Source of the DNA: Lachnospiraceae bacterium
GTDB lineage: Bacteria; Bacillota; Clostridia; Lachnospirales; Lachnospiraceae
Reading direction: 5' to 3'
Length of the DNA: 64,000 nt
NCBI GenBank assembly: GCA_017938485.1
Contig: JAGBBM010000032.1
Coordinates: 1 to 64,000, forward strand
Part shown: positions 55,901-64,000 of the stretch, piece after piece
Numbering within the stretch: the first letter of the stretch is position 1
Layout of the letters: every line of letters begins with the position of its first letter
Position numbers and translations under genes: made by a program
Notes under the pieces: model-generated
Seen by the model: only the letters and a program-made list of their open reading frames with translations
Database searches by the model: none
Told to the model about the DNA's origin: nothing

Positions 55901-55979
55901 CGAATATTTGTTCGTTTTATGGTTGACAAACGAACAAATGTACGATATACTACAAATACAGCAAACGAACATTTGTTCA
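55901..55979 (+). promoter_or_regulatory. SOS promoter with three LexA boxes
   Basis: The promoter is TTGACA (55923-55928) and TATACT (55946-55951) at 17-bp spacing. LexA-type sites lie before it (CGAATATTTGTTCG, 55901-55914), exactly inside its spacer (CGAACAAATGTACG, 55931-55944) and just after it (CGAACATTTGTTCA, 55966-55979). All follow the Firmicute pattern CGAACnnnnGTTCG with at most two deviations. This predicts tight repression released by DNA damage. Confidence 0.85.
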
Positions 55980-55994
55980 TAAGGAGGTTTATAT

Positions 55995-56327
55995 ATGAGA
56001 TTACAAAATTCATTATTATTTATTCATAGACATTATAAGATTATTCTTGGAGTTGTAGCTTTTTTACTTATATTTGGTACTATTGTTATTGGGGCAGGAG
56101 ATGGTTCCGATAGGGTTGATGCTTCTACATATAACGAAAAGTACTTTATGTGCATCGAGGTTGAGGAAGATGATACACTTTGGACTATTGCAGAAGAGTA
56201 TATTTCCGAAGAGTATTCTTCCATAGAAGAGTATATAGATGAGGTTAAAAGCATTAACAATCTCACTAGCGATAAGATTTATAATGGAGCTACATTGGTT
56301 ATACCATATTATGCTTCACCTTTATAA
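55995..56327 (+). CDS. YneA-like SOS division inhibitor
   Basis: A 110-residue protein with one transmembrane helix (about 16-35) and an outer LysM-like domain (about 48-108: CIEVEEDDTLWTIAEEYIS then NGATLVIPY). That architecture, with three LexA boxes at its promoter, matches Bacillus YneA, which halts division during the SOS response. lexA, next to yneA in Bacillus, is not adjacent here. AAGGAGG precedes the ATG at 8-nt spacing. A terminator follows, so it is monocistronic. Sequence similarity to YneA was judged by architecture, not alignment. Confidence 0.85.
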   Translation: MRLQNSLLFIHRHYKIILGVVAFLLIFGTIVIGAGDGSDRVDASTYNEKYFMCIEVEEDDTLWTIAEEYISEEYSSIEEYIDEVKSINNLTSDKIYNGATLVIPYYASPL

Positions 56328-56349
56328 ATACTTTTTCATTCCATTCCAA

Positions 56350-56382
56350 AAGGGGCTGTGCATACAGTCCCTTATTCTTTTT
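56350..56382 (+). terminator. Terminator after the YneA-like gene
   Basis: AAGGGGCTGT and ACAGTCCCTT form a 10-bp stem with one G-U and a GCAT loop, followed by ATTCTTTTTT. Confidence 0.88.
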
Positions 56383-56431
56383 TAACCATATAAAACTATT
56401 TATTTATTATCAAATTTAATTTGGTTTTATG

Positions 56432-56460
56432 TTGAAAAAAAGGGTGGTTAGGCTTATAAT
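56432..56460 (+). promoter_or_regulatory. Promoter of miaB
   Basis: TTGAAA and TATAAT at 17-bp spacing, about 42 nt before the start codon. Confidence 0.75.
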
Positions 56461-56501
56461 ATATCAGTTGAAGTTTGATTATTTTTAGAAAGGATACTCA
56501 T

Positions 56502-57956
56502 ATGTATAATATTGATATTCCTGAATTAGAGCCAGATAGACAGTATTACTTTATGAATCGCTGCAAGGAACTAATTTATGAAAAACAAGTTGAACTTAAT
56601 CGTCCACTTACTTACTGCGTAACCACCTTTGGTTGTCAGATGAATGCCCATGATTCAGAAAAGCTAAAGGGCATACTTGAAGCTATAGGTTATGAAGAGG
56701 TTGATGACGAAAGCGCAGACTTCGTAATATACAATACATGTACGGTTAGGGAAAATGCCAATCAAAAATTATATGGACATTTAGGACTTCTTAAGAATTA
56801 TAAGAAAACAAAAAATCCTAATATGATTATTGCTCTTTGTGGTTGTATGATGCAGGAGACCCATGTGGTAGAGACAATAAGAACAAAATATCCTTTTGTG
56901 AACATTGTTTTTGGTACTCATAATATTTATAAATTGGCAGAACTTATATACAATAATTTAACTGGTGAAAAACGTGTAATTGAGATACTAGAAAAGAGCA
57001 CACAGACAGTAGAGGCGTTACCACAAAAAAGAAAATATAGTTTTAAGTCTGGCGTTAATATTATGTACGGTTGCAATAACTTCTGTAGTTATTGTATCGT
57101 GCCTTACGTAAGAGGAAGAGAAAAGAGCAGAAAACCGGAAGATATTTTGACAGAGATAAGAGAACTAGCCCGCCGAGGGGTAAAAGAAGTTATGCTTCTT
57201 GGTCAAAATGTTAATTCCTACGGAAAGATATATGATTACTCAGATGGAAAGATTGTTCCTATGCCAGAAGGAGATTCTATTACTTTTCCAGCCTTATTAA
57301 AAAAGGTCTGTGAAATTGATGGTATAGAGCGAATTAGATTTATGACTAGTCATCCAAAGGACTTATCTGATGAACTCATAAAAGTTATGGCATCCGAACC
57401 AAAGATATGTAAACACTTGCATTTACCGGTTCAATCTGGTTCCACAGATATTCTTGCCAAGATGAACAGAAGATACACAAAAGAAGGATATCTTTCTCTT
57501 GTTGATAAGATTAGACAAGCTATGCCTGATATTTCTCTTACAACGGATATTATTGTTGGTTTTCCAGGGGAAACAGAAGAAGATTTCCTTGATACCTTAG
57601 ACATTGTATCCAAGGTAAAATACGATCAGGCATTTACATTTATCTATTCAAAAAGAACAGGAACACCAGCAGCAAGTGAAGTAAATCAAGTTCCAGAGGA
57701 TGTTGTAAAGGATAGATTTAACAGGTTACTCACTTTAGTAAACACGATATCCAACGAAAGAATAAACAGATATTCTGGACAGACTAAAGATATTCTTGTA
57801 GAAGAGATTAACCATCAGGATTCCAATCTCTTGACAGGTAGGACCGAAGAGAATATTACAGTCCATTTTGAGGGTGATTCAAGCTTAATTGGGGATATAA
57901 TAAAGGTAAAACTTATAGAATGTAGGGGATTCTATTATATAGGCGAAAGGATTTAA
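56502..57956 (+). CDS. miaB: tRNA methylthiotransferase MiaB
   Basis: Radical-SAM enzyme that adds a methylthio group to i6A37 of tRNA. The N-terminal cluster domain begins YCVTTFGCQMNAHDSEK; the radical-SAM motif CNNFCSYC lies in MYGCNNFCSYCIVPYVRGRE (about 184-203), and a C-terminal TRAM domain covers about 420-484. The ATG at 56502 follows AGAAAGGA; a TTG nine codons earlier lacks a site. 484 residues; the extra N-terminal stretch before the cluster domain is common in Clostridia. It has its own promoter and runs into the SulP gene 3 nt later. Confidence 0.96.
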   Translation: MYNIDIPELEPDRQYYFMNRCKELIYEKQVELNRPLTYCVTTFGCQMNAHDSEKLKGILEAIGYEEVDDESADFVIYNTCTVRENANQKLYGHLGLLKNYKKTKNPNMIIALCGCMMQETHVVETIRTKYPFVNIVFGTHNIYKLAELIYNNLTGEKRVIEILEKSTQTVEALPQKRKYSFKSGVNIMYGCNNFCSYCIVPYVRGREKSRKPEDILTEIRELARRGVKEVMLLGQNVNSYGKIYDYSDGKIVPMPEGDSITFPALLKKVCEIDGIERIRFMTSHPKDLSDELIKVMASEPKICKHLHLPVQSGSTDILAKMNRRYTKEGYLSLVDKIRQAMPDISLTTDIIVGFPGETEEDFLDTLDIVSKVKYDQAFTFIYSKRTGTPAASEVNQVPEDVVKDRFNRLLTLVNTISNERINRYSGQTKDILVEEINHQDSNLLTGRTEENITVHFEGDSSLIGDIIKVKLIECRGFYYIGERI

Positions 57957-57959
57957 ATT

Positions 57960-59612
57960 ATGAACAAGTTAAAACCAAAGCTTTTTTCAGTTATGAAAAC
58001 TTACAACAGCAAACAATTCGCAAAGGATATTATTGCAGGTCTTATAGTTGCAATTATTGCATTACCACTTTCCATAGCCCTTGCTATTGCATCAGGTGTC
58101 AGCCCTGAGCAAGGTCTTTACACAGCTATATTTGCAGGATTTTTCATATCCTTCTTAGGCGGTAGCCGTGTACAGATTGGTGGACCAACTGCAGCCTTCG
58201 TAGTTATTATCTACGGTATCGTAACCCAGTATGGTATGGCTGGACTTACTGTAGCCACTCTTATGGCAGGTATTATACTTATACTTATGGGTCTACTTAA
58301 ATTTGGTAGTCTTATAAAATACATACCATATACAATAACAACAGGATTCACAGCAGGTGTGGCTCTTGGTATATTTGCCGGACAGATTAAGGATTTTCTC
58401 GGTCTTGATATGGGATCAGTGCCTTCTGAATTTATAGAGAAAGTAGAAGCTTACGCAAAACATATAACCACTATCGATAGAGATACTGTAATTGTAGGAG
58501 TTATATCTCTTGCCATACTTATAATTATGCCTTTTATCTCAAAAATAGTACCTGGTTCTCTTGTGGCAATTATTGTAGCTACTTTAATTGTTAAGTTTAC
58601 CCCACTTGAAACAGCAACTATTGGTAGTGTATATGGCGAACTTTCCTCAAATATACCGGCACCATCAATACCAGATTTTAATTTTGATATGATAAGAGAG
58701 CTCCTCCCTAGTGCATTTACCATTGCAATCTTGGCAGGCATTGAGTCCCTTCTTTCCTGTGTTGTATCTGATGGTATGATTAACAGTCGTCACAGATCTA
58801 ACATGGAGCTTATAGGACAGGGCGTTGGTAATATTGCTTCAGGTTTATTTGGTGGTATTCCTGCAACAGGAGCTATTGCTAGAACTGCTGCAAATGTTAA
58901 AAATGGAGGACGTACTCCAATCGCAGGTATGGTTCATGCTATAACACTTTTAATTATATTAAAGCTTGCTATGCCTCTTGCGGCAATGATTCCAATGACA
59001 ACTCTTGCAGCTATCCTTATAGTTGTGGCCTACAATATGTCTGAGTGGAGAGAGTTTGTAGACCTTTGTAAACATGCTCCAAAGAGCGATGTAACTATTC
59101 TTTTTGTTACATTTATCTTGACAGTTATATTTGATTTAGTTGTAGCAATAGAAGTAGGTATTGTACTTGCAGCACTCCTATTTATTAAGAGAATGTCTGA
59201 TGTATCAAGTGTAAGAAGCTGGACATATATTAATGGTTATGATGATAGCCATGAAAATGACCCTATGCACATAGGTCTTAAGGAAGTACCAGAGCATACT
59301 CTTGTATATGAAATTGATGGACCTATGTTCTTTGGTGTAGCAGATAACTTCTTAAGCATATCTGTAACAGATGATACCAAGGTGCTTATTCTTCGTATGA
59401 GAAGCGTTCCAGCTATGGATATCACAGCGTTAAACGCCTTAGAGAAGGTATATAACATCTGTGAAGGAAAGAATGTAACACTTGTTCTTTCTCATGTAAA
59501 TGAACAGCCAAAGCATATGATGGAAAAAGCCGGCTTTGTAGAAAAAGTTGGTGAACAGAACTTTAAAGAAAATATTGACGCTGCACTTGAGTGGGCAGCT
59601 CAGTTAGTATAA
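57960..59612 (+). CDS. SulP family anion transporter with STAS domain
   Basis: A 550-residue membrane carrier for sulfate, bicarbonate or a related anion. About 11 or 12 helices (about 25-425) include the SulP pattern ALPLSIALAIASGVSPEQGLY and GPTAAFVVIIYG; the cytoplasmic STAS domain (about 435-545) includes VLILRMRSVPAMDITALNALE. It starts 3 nt after miaB and 15 nt before mutS, so it may share their transcript, an unrelated partner. Substrate cannot be set from sequence. Confidence 0.93.
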   Translation: MNKLKPKLFSVMKTYNSKQFAKDIIAGLIVAIIALPLSIALAIASGVSPEQGLYTAIFAGFFISFLGGSRVQIGGPTAAFVVIIYGIVTQYGMAGLTVATLMAGIILILMGLLKFGSLIKYIPYTITTGFTAGVALGIFAGQIKDFLGLDMGSVPSEFIEKVEAYAKHITTIDRDTVIVGVISLAILIIMPFISKIVPGSLVAIIVATLIVKFTPLETATIGSVYGELSSNIPAPSIPDFNFDMIRELLPSAFTIAILAGIESLLSCVVSDGMINSRHRSNMELIGQGVGNIASGLFGGIPATGAIARTAANVKNGGRTPIAGMVHAITLLIILKLAMPLAAMIPMTTLAAILIVVAYNMSEWREFVDLCKHAPKSDVTILFVTFILTVIFDLVVAIEVGIVLAALLFIKRMSDVSSVRSWTYINGYDDSHENDPMHIGLKEVPEHTLVYEIDGPMFFGVADNFLSISVTDDTKVLILRMRSVPAMDITALNALEKVYNICEGKNVTLVLSHVNEQPKHMMEKAGFVEKVGEQNFKENIDAALEWAAQLV

Positions 59613-59627
59613 TTACGAGGTGATAAC

Positions 59628-62249
59628 GTGGCAAAGCTTTCTCCTATGATGGAGCAATATGTTGCAACAAAAGAACAATATAAAGACTGTATATTATTTT
59701 ACCGCTTGGGAGATTTCTATGAAATGTTCTTTGAGGATGCTATAGTTGCGTCCAAAGAATTAGAAATAACTCTTACTGGTAAGGAATGTGGGTTAGAAGA
59801 GCGTGCACCTATGTGTGGTGTACCTTTTCATGCTGCAGATATATACATTAACCGTCTTATTGAAAAGGGCTACAAGGTAGCCATAGGAGAGCAGGTAGAA
59901 GACCCAAAGCTTGCCAAGGGACTTGTAAAGCGCGAGGTTGTCCGTATAGTAACTCCGGGCACTAATATGTCTTCAGAAATATTAGATGATAGTAAAAACA
60001 ACTATCTTATGAGTATCTCATACTACAACTTTACATATGGCATTTCTGCCTGTGACATATCAACTGGTGTATTTAAGACAAGTCACGTTACTTCATCGGA
60101 TAAGGTAATTGACGAGATCAACAAGTATCAACCATCAGAGATTATATATCAGGATACTTTTTTAAACTCTGGTATAGATATATCTTATGTAGTTGATAAG
60201 CTTAAAATAACAACCACAGAAGCTCCTAGCCATTACTATGACTATGACACCTGTGAGCAGACCTTAAAAAGACATTTCAAGGTCACCAGCGTAGAGGGAT
60301 TAGGCTTTAAAGACTTCCCAGAGGCACTGGTTTCTTCTGGTGCTATGCTTCAATATCTCTTTGATACTCAGATGAATAGCCTAAATCATATCAACCATAT
60401 TGAGATGTACTCAGTGGATGAATATATGATTATTGATTCTTCCACAAGAAGAAATCTTGAGCTTACAGAAACCTTAAGAGATAAGCAAAAGAAGGGCTCT
60501 TTGCTTTGGGTTTTGGATAAAACAAAGACTGCTATGGGAGCAAGAAAACTACGTGAATACGTAGAACAGCCCCTTATGAATAAGCTACAGATAGAAGAAA
60601 GGCTAAACTCTATTGAGGCTTTAAACAACTCAATAATCACAAGAGAAGAGCTTAGAGAGTATTTAAACTCTATATATGATTTAGAGCGTCTTATGACTAG
60701 AATTTCTCTTAAAACAGCTAATCCAAGAGATTTGCTTGCTTTTAAGAATTCTATCAAATATTTACCTGATATAAAGAATTTACTCACAGAGCTTGAGGCT
60801 GATAGATTTAAATCAATATATGAGGATTTCGATGTATTAGAAGATTTATATGAGCTTCTTGAGGCTTCTATTGACGAGGAACCTCCTATAGCTATAAAAG
60901 AAGGTGGAATCTTCAAAGAGGGATATTTAAAGGAAATTGATGACCTAAAGCTTGCAAAGAGCGAGTGCAAGAATTGGATTGCGGCTCTGGAGGCAAAAGA
61001 ACGAGAGGCTACCGGCATCAAAAACCTAAAAATTAAATATAACAAGGTATTTGATTACTATTTTGAGGTGACCAACTCCTTCAAAAATATGGTTCCTGAT
61101 TATTTTATCAGAAAACAGACTCTTGCAAACGCAGAAAGATATACAACCAGTGAATTAAACGAACTTTCCGGCACAATACTGGGTGCAGAGGATAAGCTTT
61201 ATGCTTTAGAATATGAGACTTATGTTGCCCTTCGTGACACTATAGGAGAGGCTTTAACAAGAGTTCAAAAAACTGCTCATTATATAGCGGAAATAGATGC
61301 ATTGGCATCCCTTTCCCATGTGGCAGAAAAGAATAATTTTGTGAGACCACTCATTAACGAAGAGGGTGTTATCGACATCAAGGATGGCAGACATCCAGTT
61401 GTGGAAAAGGTGCTTGGAAATGATAGTTTTGTATCAAATGATACATATTTAAACAATGTAGAAAGCCGAATTTCCATTATTACAGGGCCCAATATGGCAG
61501 GTAAATCCACTTATATGAGACAAACAGCCCTTATCGTTCTTATGGCTCAGATTGGCTCCTTTGTACCAGCTTCCTATGCCAATATAGGACTTTGCGACCG
61601 TATATTTACAAGAGTTGGAGCCTCAGATGACCTTGCCTCAGGACAATCTACCTTTATGATTGAAATGAATGAGGTTGCCAATATTCTTCGCAACGCTACA
61701 AAGAATAGTTTGATTATATTAGACGAGATTGGTCGTGGAACTTCTACATTCGATGGTCTAAGCATTGCCTGGGCAGTGGTAGAGTATATTGCAGATAAGG
61801 ATATAATAGGTGCCAAGACCTTATTTGCTACCCATTATCACGAGTTAACAGAGCTGGAAGGAAAGCTTTCCGCTGTTAATAACTATTGTATTGCTATAAA
61901 AGAAGACGGAGACAATATAGTTTTCCTCCGTAAGATTATAAAAGGCGGTGCAGACAGAAGCTATGGTATTCAGGTTGCACGACTTGCCGGAGTACCTGAA
62001 AATGTTCTTATTAGAGCTAGAGAAATCTGTAATCAGCTTGTAGATTCAGACATTGCAACCAAAGCAAAATCTATATCTATTGGAGAGACAAAGAAAGACA
62101 CGTCTTCATCTTATGACCAAATGTCACTTTTTTCTTCCCCAGTGGAGATGACTATTGCAAACGAGCTTAAAACTATGGATTTAAACAATATGACACCACT
62201 TAAGGCTATGCTTTACTTACAGGAATTGCAGGATAGATTGAAAGGATAA
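59628..62249 (+). CDS. mutS: DNA mismatch repair protein MutS
   Basis: Recognises mismatches and recruits MutL. The 873 residues hold the mismatch-binding domain with the intercalating Phe-Glu pair in LGDFYEMFF (about 27-35), connector, lever and clamp domains, and the ATPase with Walker A GPNMAGKSTYMRQ (about 622-634), Walker B LIILDEIGRGTSTFDG and TLFATHYHEL. The start is GTG after ACGAGGTGA. The C-terminal region carries SLFSSP, a likely beta-clamp contact. mutL follows after 5 nt. Confidence 0.97.
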   Translation: MAKLSPMMEQYVATKEQYKDCILFYRLGDFYEMFFEDAIVASKELEITLTGKECGLEERAPMCGVPFHAADIYINRLIEKGYKVAIGEQVEDPKLAKGLVKREVVRIVTPGTNMSSEILDDSKNNYLMSISYYNFTYGISACDISTGVFKTSHVTSSDKVIDEINKYQPSEIIYQDTFLNSGIDISYVVDKLKITTTEAPSHYYDYDTCEQTLKRHFKVTSVEGLGFKDFPEALVSSGAMLQYLFDTQMNSLNHINHIEMYSVDEYMIIDSSTRRNLELTETLRDKQKKGSLLWVLDKTKTAMGARKLREYVEQPLMNKLQIEERLNSIEALNNSIITREELREYLNSIYDLERLMTRISLKTANPRDLLAFKNSIKYLPDIKNLLTELEADRFKSIYEDFDVLEDLYELLEASIDEEPPIAIKEGGIFKEGYLKEIDDLKLAKSECKNWIAALEAKEREATGIKNLKIKYNKVFDYYFEVTNSFKNMVPDYFIRKQTLANAERYTTSELNELSGTILGAEDKLYALEYETYVALRDTIGEALTRVQKTAHYIAEIDALASLSHVAEKNNFVRPLINEEGVIDIKDGRHPVVEKVLGNDSFVSNDTYLNNVESRISIITGPNMAGKSTYMRQTALIVLMAQIGSFVPASYANIGLCDRIFTRVGASDDLASGQSTFMIEMNEVANILRNATKNSLIILDEIGRGTSTFDGLSIAWAVVEYIADKDIIGAKTLFATHYHELTELEGKLSAVNNYCIAIKEDGDNIVFLRKIIKGGADRSYGIQVARLAGVPENVLIRAREICNQLVDSDIATKAKSISIGETKKDTSSSYDQMSLFSSPVEMTIANELKTMDLNNMTPLKAMLYLQELQDRLKG

Positions 62250-62254
62250 TATCT

Positions 62255-64000
62255 ATGATTAAACTTTTGGACAAGGCTACAATTGATAAAATCGCAGCAG
62301 GAGAAGTAATTGAACGTCCTTTTTCTGTTGTTAAGGAGCTTTTGGAAAATTCCATAGATGCAGGTTCAACTTCCATTACTATAGAGATTAAGGAGGGAGG
62401 ACTTAGCTTTATCAGAGTCACTGACAACGGCTGTGGTATACCTAAAGACCAAGTTAAAACAGCTTATCTTCGTCATGCCACAAGCAAGATAGAGCAAGCT
62501 GAGGATTTGGCTAATATTGTATCTTTAGGCTTTAGAGGAGAGGCTTTGTCTACAATTGCTGCAGTTTCACAAACTGAGATGATTACCAAAACTCCTGAGG
62601 ATTTAACAGGAGTAAAATATACTATTCATGGTGGTATGGAAATAGAATTTGTGGAGGTTGGCGTCCCAGATGGAACAACCATAATTGTTCGAAATCTTTT
62701 CTACAACACACCAGCCCGTAAGAAATTCCTTAAAACCCCAATGACAGAGGGCTCATATATCCAGGATTTAGTGCTTAAGCTTGCCCTTTCTCATCCAGAC
62801 ATATCTTTTAGACTTATATCAAATGGTCAAACAAAGATTGATACATCAGGAAATGGTAAGGCAAAGGATGCCATATATCAGCTCTTTGGAAGAGACATAA
62901 CCTCAAACCTTATAGAAGTAAACTATACAGGGGATAATATTAAAATCTCAGGTTATATAGGCAAGCCATTTATATCAAGAGGCAATCGTGGTTTAGAGAA
63001 TTATTTTATCAACAAACGATATATAAAAAGCAATGTAATTAATCGTGCCATAGAAGAGGGGTATAAAACCTTCGTAATGCAGCACAAATTCCCATTTACT
63101 GTGCTTTATATTGAGCTTCCGCCTGAAAGCTGCGATGTAAATGTACATCCAACTAAAATGGAGTTTAAGTACGATAACGAGAGGGAATTATTTGAGGTAA
63201 TAACAAAAACTATAAGAGATGCATTAACACATAAAGAAATTATTCCTAAGGCAGAGTATGAAAGCAAGGAAAAAAGCGTAGAGAAACCATCAATTCCTGT
63301 TCCAAAGCCTGCGGAACCATTCGAGAAAAAAAGGGTTCTCACTGAAATAGTGAAAGAAACTAACGAAAAGCCAAAGAGTGTTTCATCTCAGTCAGATTAC
63401 AGCAACACCCAGATGAAACCACAAATCAACAATAAAACAGACAAGTATAGTCCTACCTACAAGATTCTTGAAAGCCTAAAACAAGCTGAATCAGAAGATA
63501 AGGATAGCGGAACAAATGTAGCTTTAAATATACTCAAGGATGATGGCGTGGCTTACACACCTTCGGTTCAAATCAACAATCAGAAAAGCACATCATTGAG
63601 TGAAAAAAGCGAAGCATCACCAATAAAACCTGATCAAGCTATGGCTAAGGCAATTTCAGCCTACAAACAGGAAGTTCCAAAGCAATCTACTATGTTTGAT
63701 GATGATTTTCTAACAGAAAAGGCTAGAGTAAAACACAGGCTTATAGGACAACTTTTTGATACATATTGGCTTATTCAATATGAGAATAATCTATACATTA
63801 TGGATCAGCACGCGGCTCACGAAAAAATAAAATACGAGGAGCTTCTTGCCAATTTCAACAACAAGGAAGTTTTATCTCAACAGCTTATGCCCCCAATGGT
63901 CATAACTGTGTCTTACGCCGAACGACAGGCCATCTTAGATAATTTTGATTTGTTTATGAAGATTGGCTATGATATAGAAGAGTTTGGAGGCAATGAATTT
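62255..64000 (+). CDS. mutL: DNA mismatch repair protein MutL (partial, cut by window end)
   Basis: Frame is open from the ATG at 62255 to the last base, 582 codons, without a stop. The N-terminal GHKL ATPase has IAAGEVIERPFSVVKELLEN, DAGSTSI, DNGCGI and GFRGEALSTIAAV-type segments; a long polar linker (about 335-500) follows. The C-terminal domain begins with RLIGQLFDTYWLIQYEN and carries the endonuclease motif DQHAAHEKIKYEE, so this MutL nicks DNA itself and needs no MutH. AAAGGATAA precedes the ATG. Probably co-transcribed with mutS. Confidence 0.96.
   Translation, partial: MIKLLDKATIDKIAAGEVIERPFSVVKELLENSIDAGSTSITIEIKEGGLSFIRVTDNGCGIPKDQVKTAYLRHATSKIEQAEDLANIVSLGFRGEALSTIAAVSQTEMITKTPEDLTGVKYTIHGGMEIEFVEVGVPDGTTIIVRNLFYNTPARKKFLKTPMTEGSYIQDLVLKLALSHPDISFRLISNGQTKIDTSGNGKAKDAIYQLFGRDITSNLIEVNYTGDNIKISGYIGKPFISRGNRGLENYFINKRYIKSNVINRAIEEGYKTFVMQHKFPFTVLYIELPPESCDVNVHPTKMEFKYDNERELFEVITKTIRDALTHKEIIPKAEYESKEKSVEKPSIPVPKPAEPFEKKRVLTEIVKETNEKPKSVSSQSDYSNTQMKPQINNKTDKYSPTYKILESLKQAESEDKDSGTNVALNILKDDGVAYTPSVQINNQKSTSLSEKSEASPIKPDQAMAKAISAYKQEVPKQSTMFDDDFLTEKARVKHRLIGQLFDTYWLIQYENNLYIMDQHAAHEKIKYEELLANFNNKEVLSQQLMPPMVITVSYAERQAILDNFDLFMKIGYDIEEFGGNEF

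Noticed and set aside
60386..61045. 219-residue open frame opposite mutS
   Set aside because: Antisense shadow rich in Ser, Leu and Ile with no family features; mutS is unambiguous here.

Overview
This window looks like a contiguous chromosomal segment of a spore-forming, low-G+C Firmicute of the class Clostridia, most likely family Lachnospiraceae. The grounds are AT-rich DNA with strong GGAGG ribosome-binding sites, a spoIIGA-sigE pair, DivIVA-, ZapA- and YneA-type division proteins, RecU, RnR-SmpB-tmRNA order, an NYN-tailed TetM-like GTPase, a class B sortase and a GH5 cellulase typical of gut or rumen fibre degraders. Genus cannot be fixed from the sequence alone. Most of the window is ordinary core genome; no prophage, insertion sequence or CRISPR array was seen.

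Layout. 1-5.3 kb: a membrane protein, a PAS-GGDEF diguanylate cyclase, a MIF-like tautomerase and two nearly overlapping membrane-anchored enzymes (GH5 glucanase, HExxH metallopeptidase). 5.3-14.7 kb: gpmI, mscL (with an added zinc ribbon), eno, a MurT/GatD-like pair whose amidotransferase subunit lacks its catalytic residues, secG, rnr, smpB, a small membrane protein and tmRNA. 14.7-19.7 kb: an accessory-looking block, in which an XRE regulator faces three tandem zinc-ribbon/transmembrane proteins and a transglutaminase-like lipoprotein, with a palindromic operator inside the promoter. 19.8-29 kb: YprB-like nuclease, DivIVA, ruvAB, zapA, a U32 protein and an FtsW/PBP pair.

29-39 kb: Nudix hydrolase, sortase B, tRNA-Leu(CAA), sigE-spoIIGA on the minus strand, a divergent Csp-like subtilisin, then a two-component system with an ABC exporter. 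39-47.5 kb: glycerol-1-phosphate dehydrogenase, a degenerate HD-GYP protein, the GTPase-NYN fusion, a chemoreceptor, a VanY-like carboxypeptidase and a TPR protein. 47.5-55.7 kb: hflX, an rRNA m5C methyltransferase, an SDR, a membrane protein, a pseudouridine synthase, recU, nadE and a TtcA-like tRNA thiolase. 55.7-64 kb: a YneA-like SOS division inhibitor under three LexA boxes, miaB, a SulP transporter, mutS and the start of mutL, which is cut by the window end.

Common themes are envelope growth and division (FtsW/PBP, DivIVA, ZapA, MurT, VanY, YneA), RNA quality control and modification (RNase R, SmpB, tmRNA, HflX, GTPase-NYN, MiaB, TtcA-like, RsmF-like, RluA) and DNA repair (RuvAB, RecU, MutSL). 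The best candidates for new biology are the GTPase-NYN fusion, the catalytically stripped GatD partner of MurT, and the XRE-controlled zinc-ribbon membrane protein cluster.
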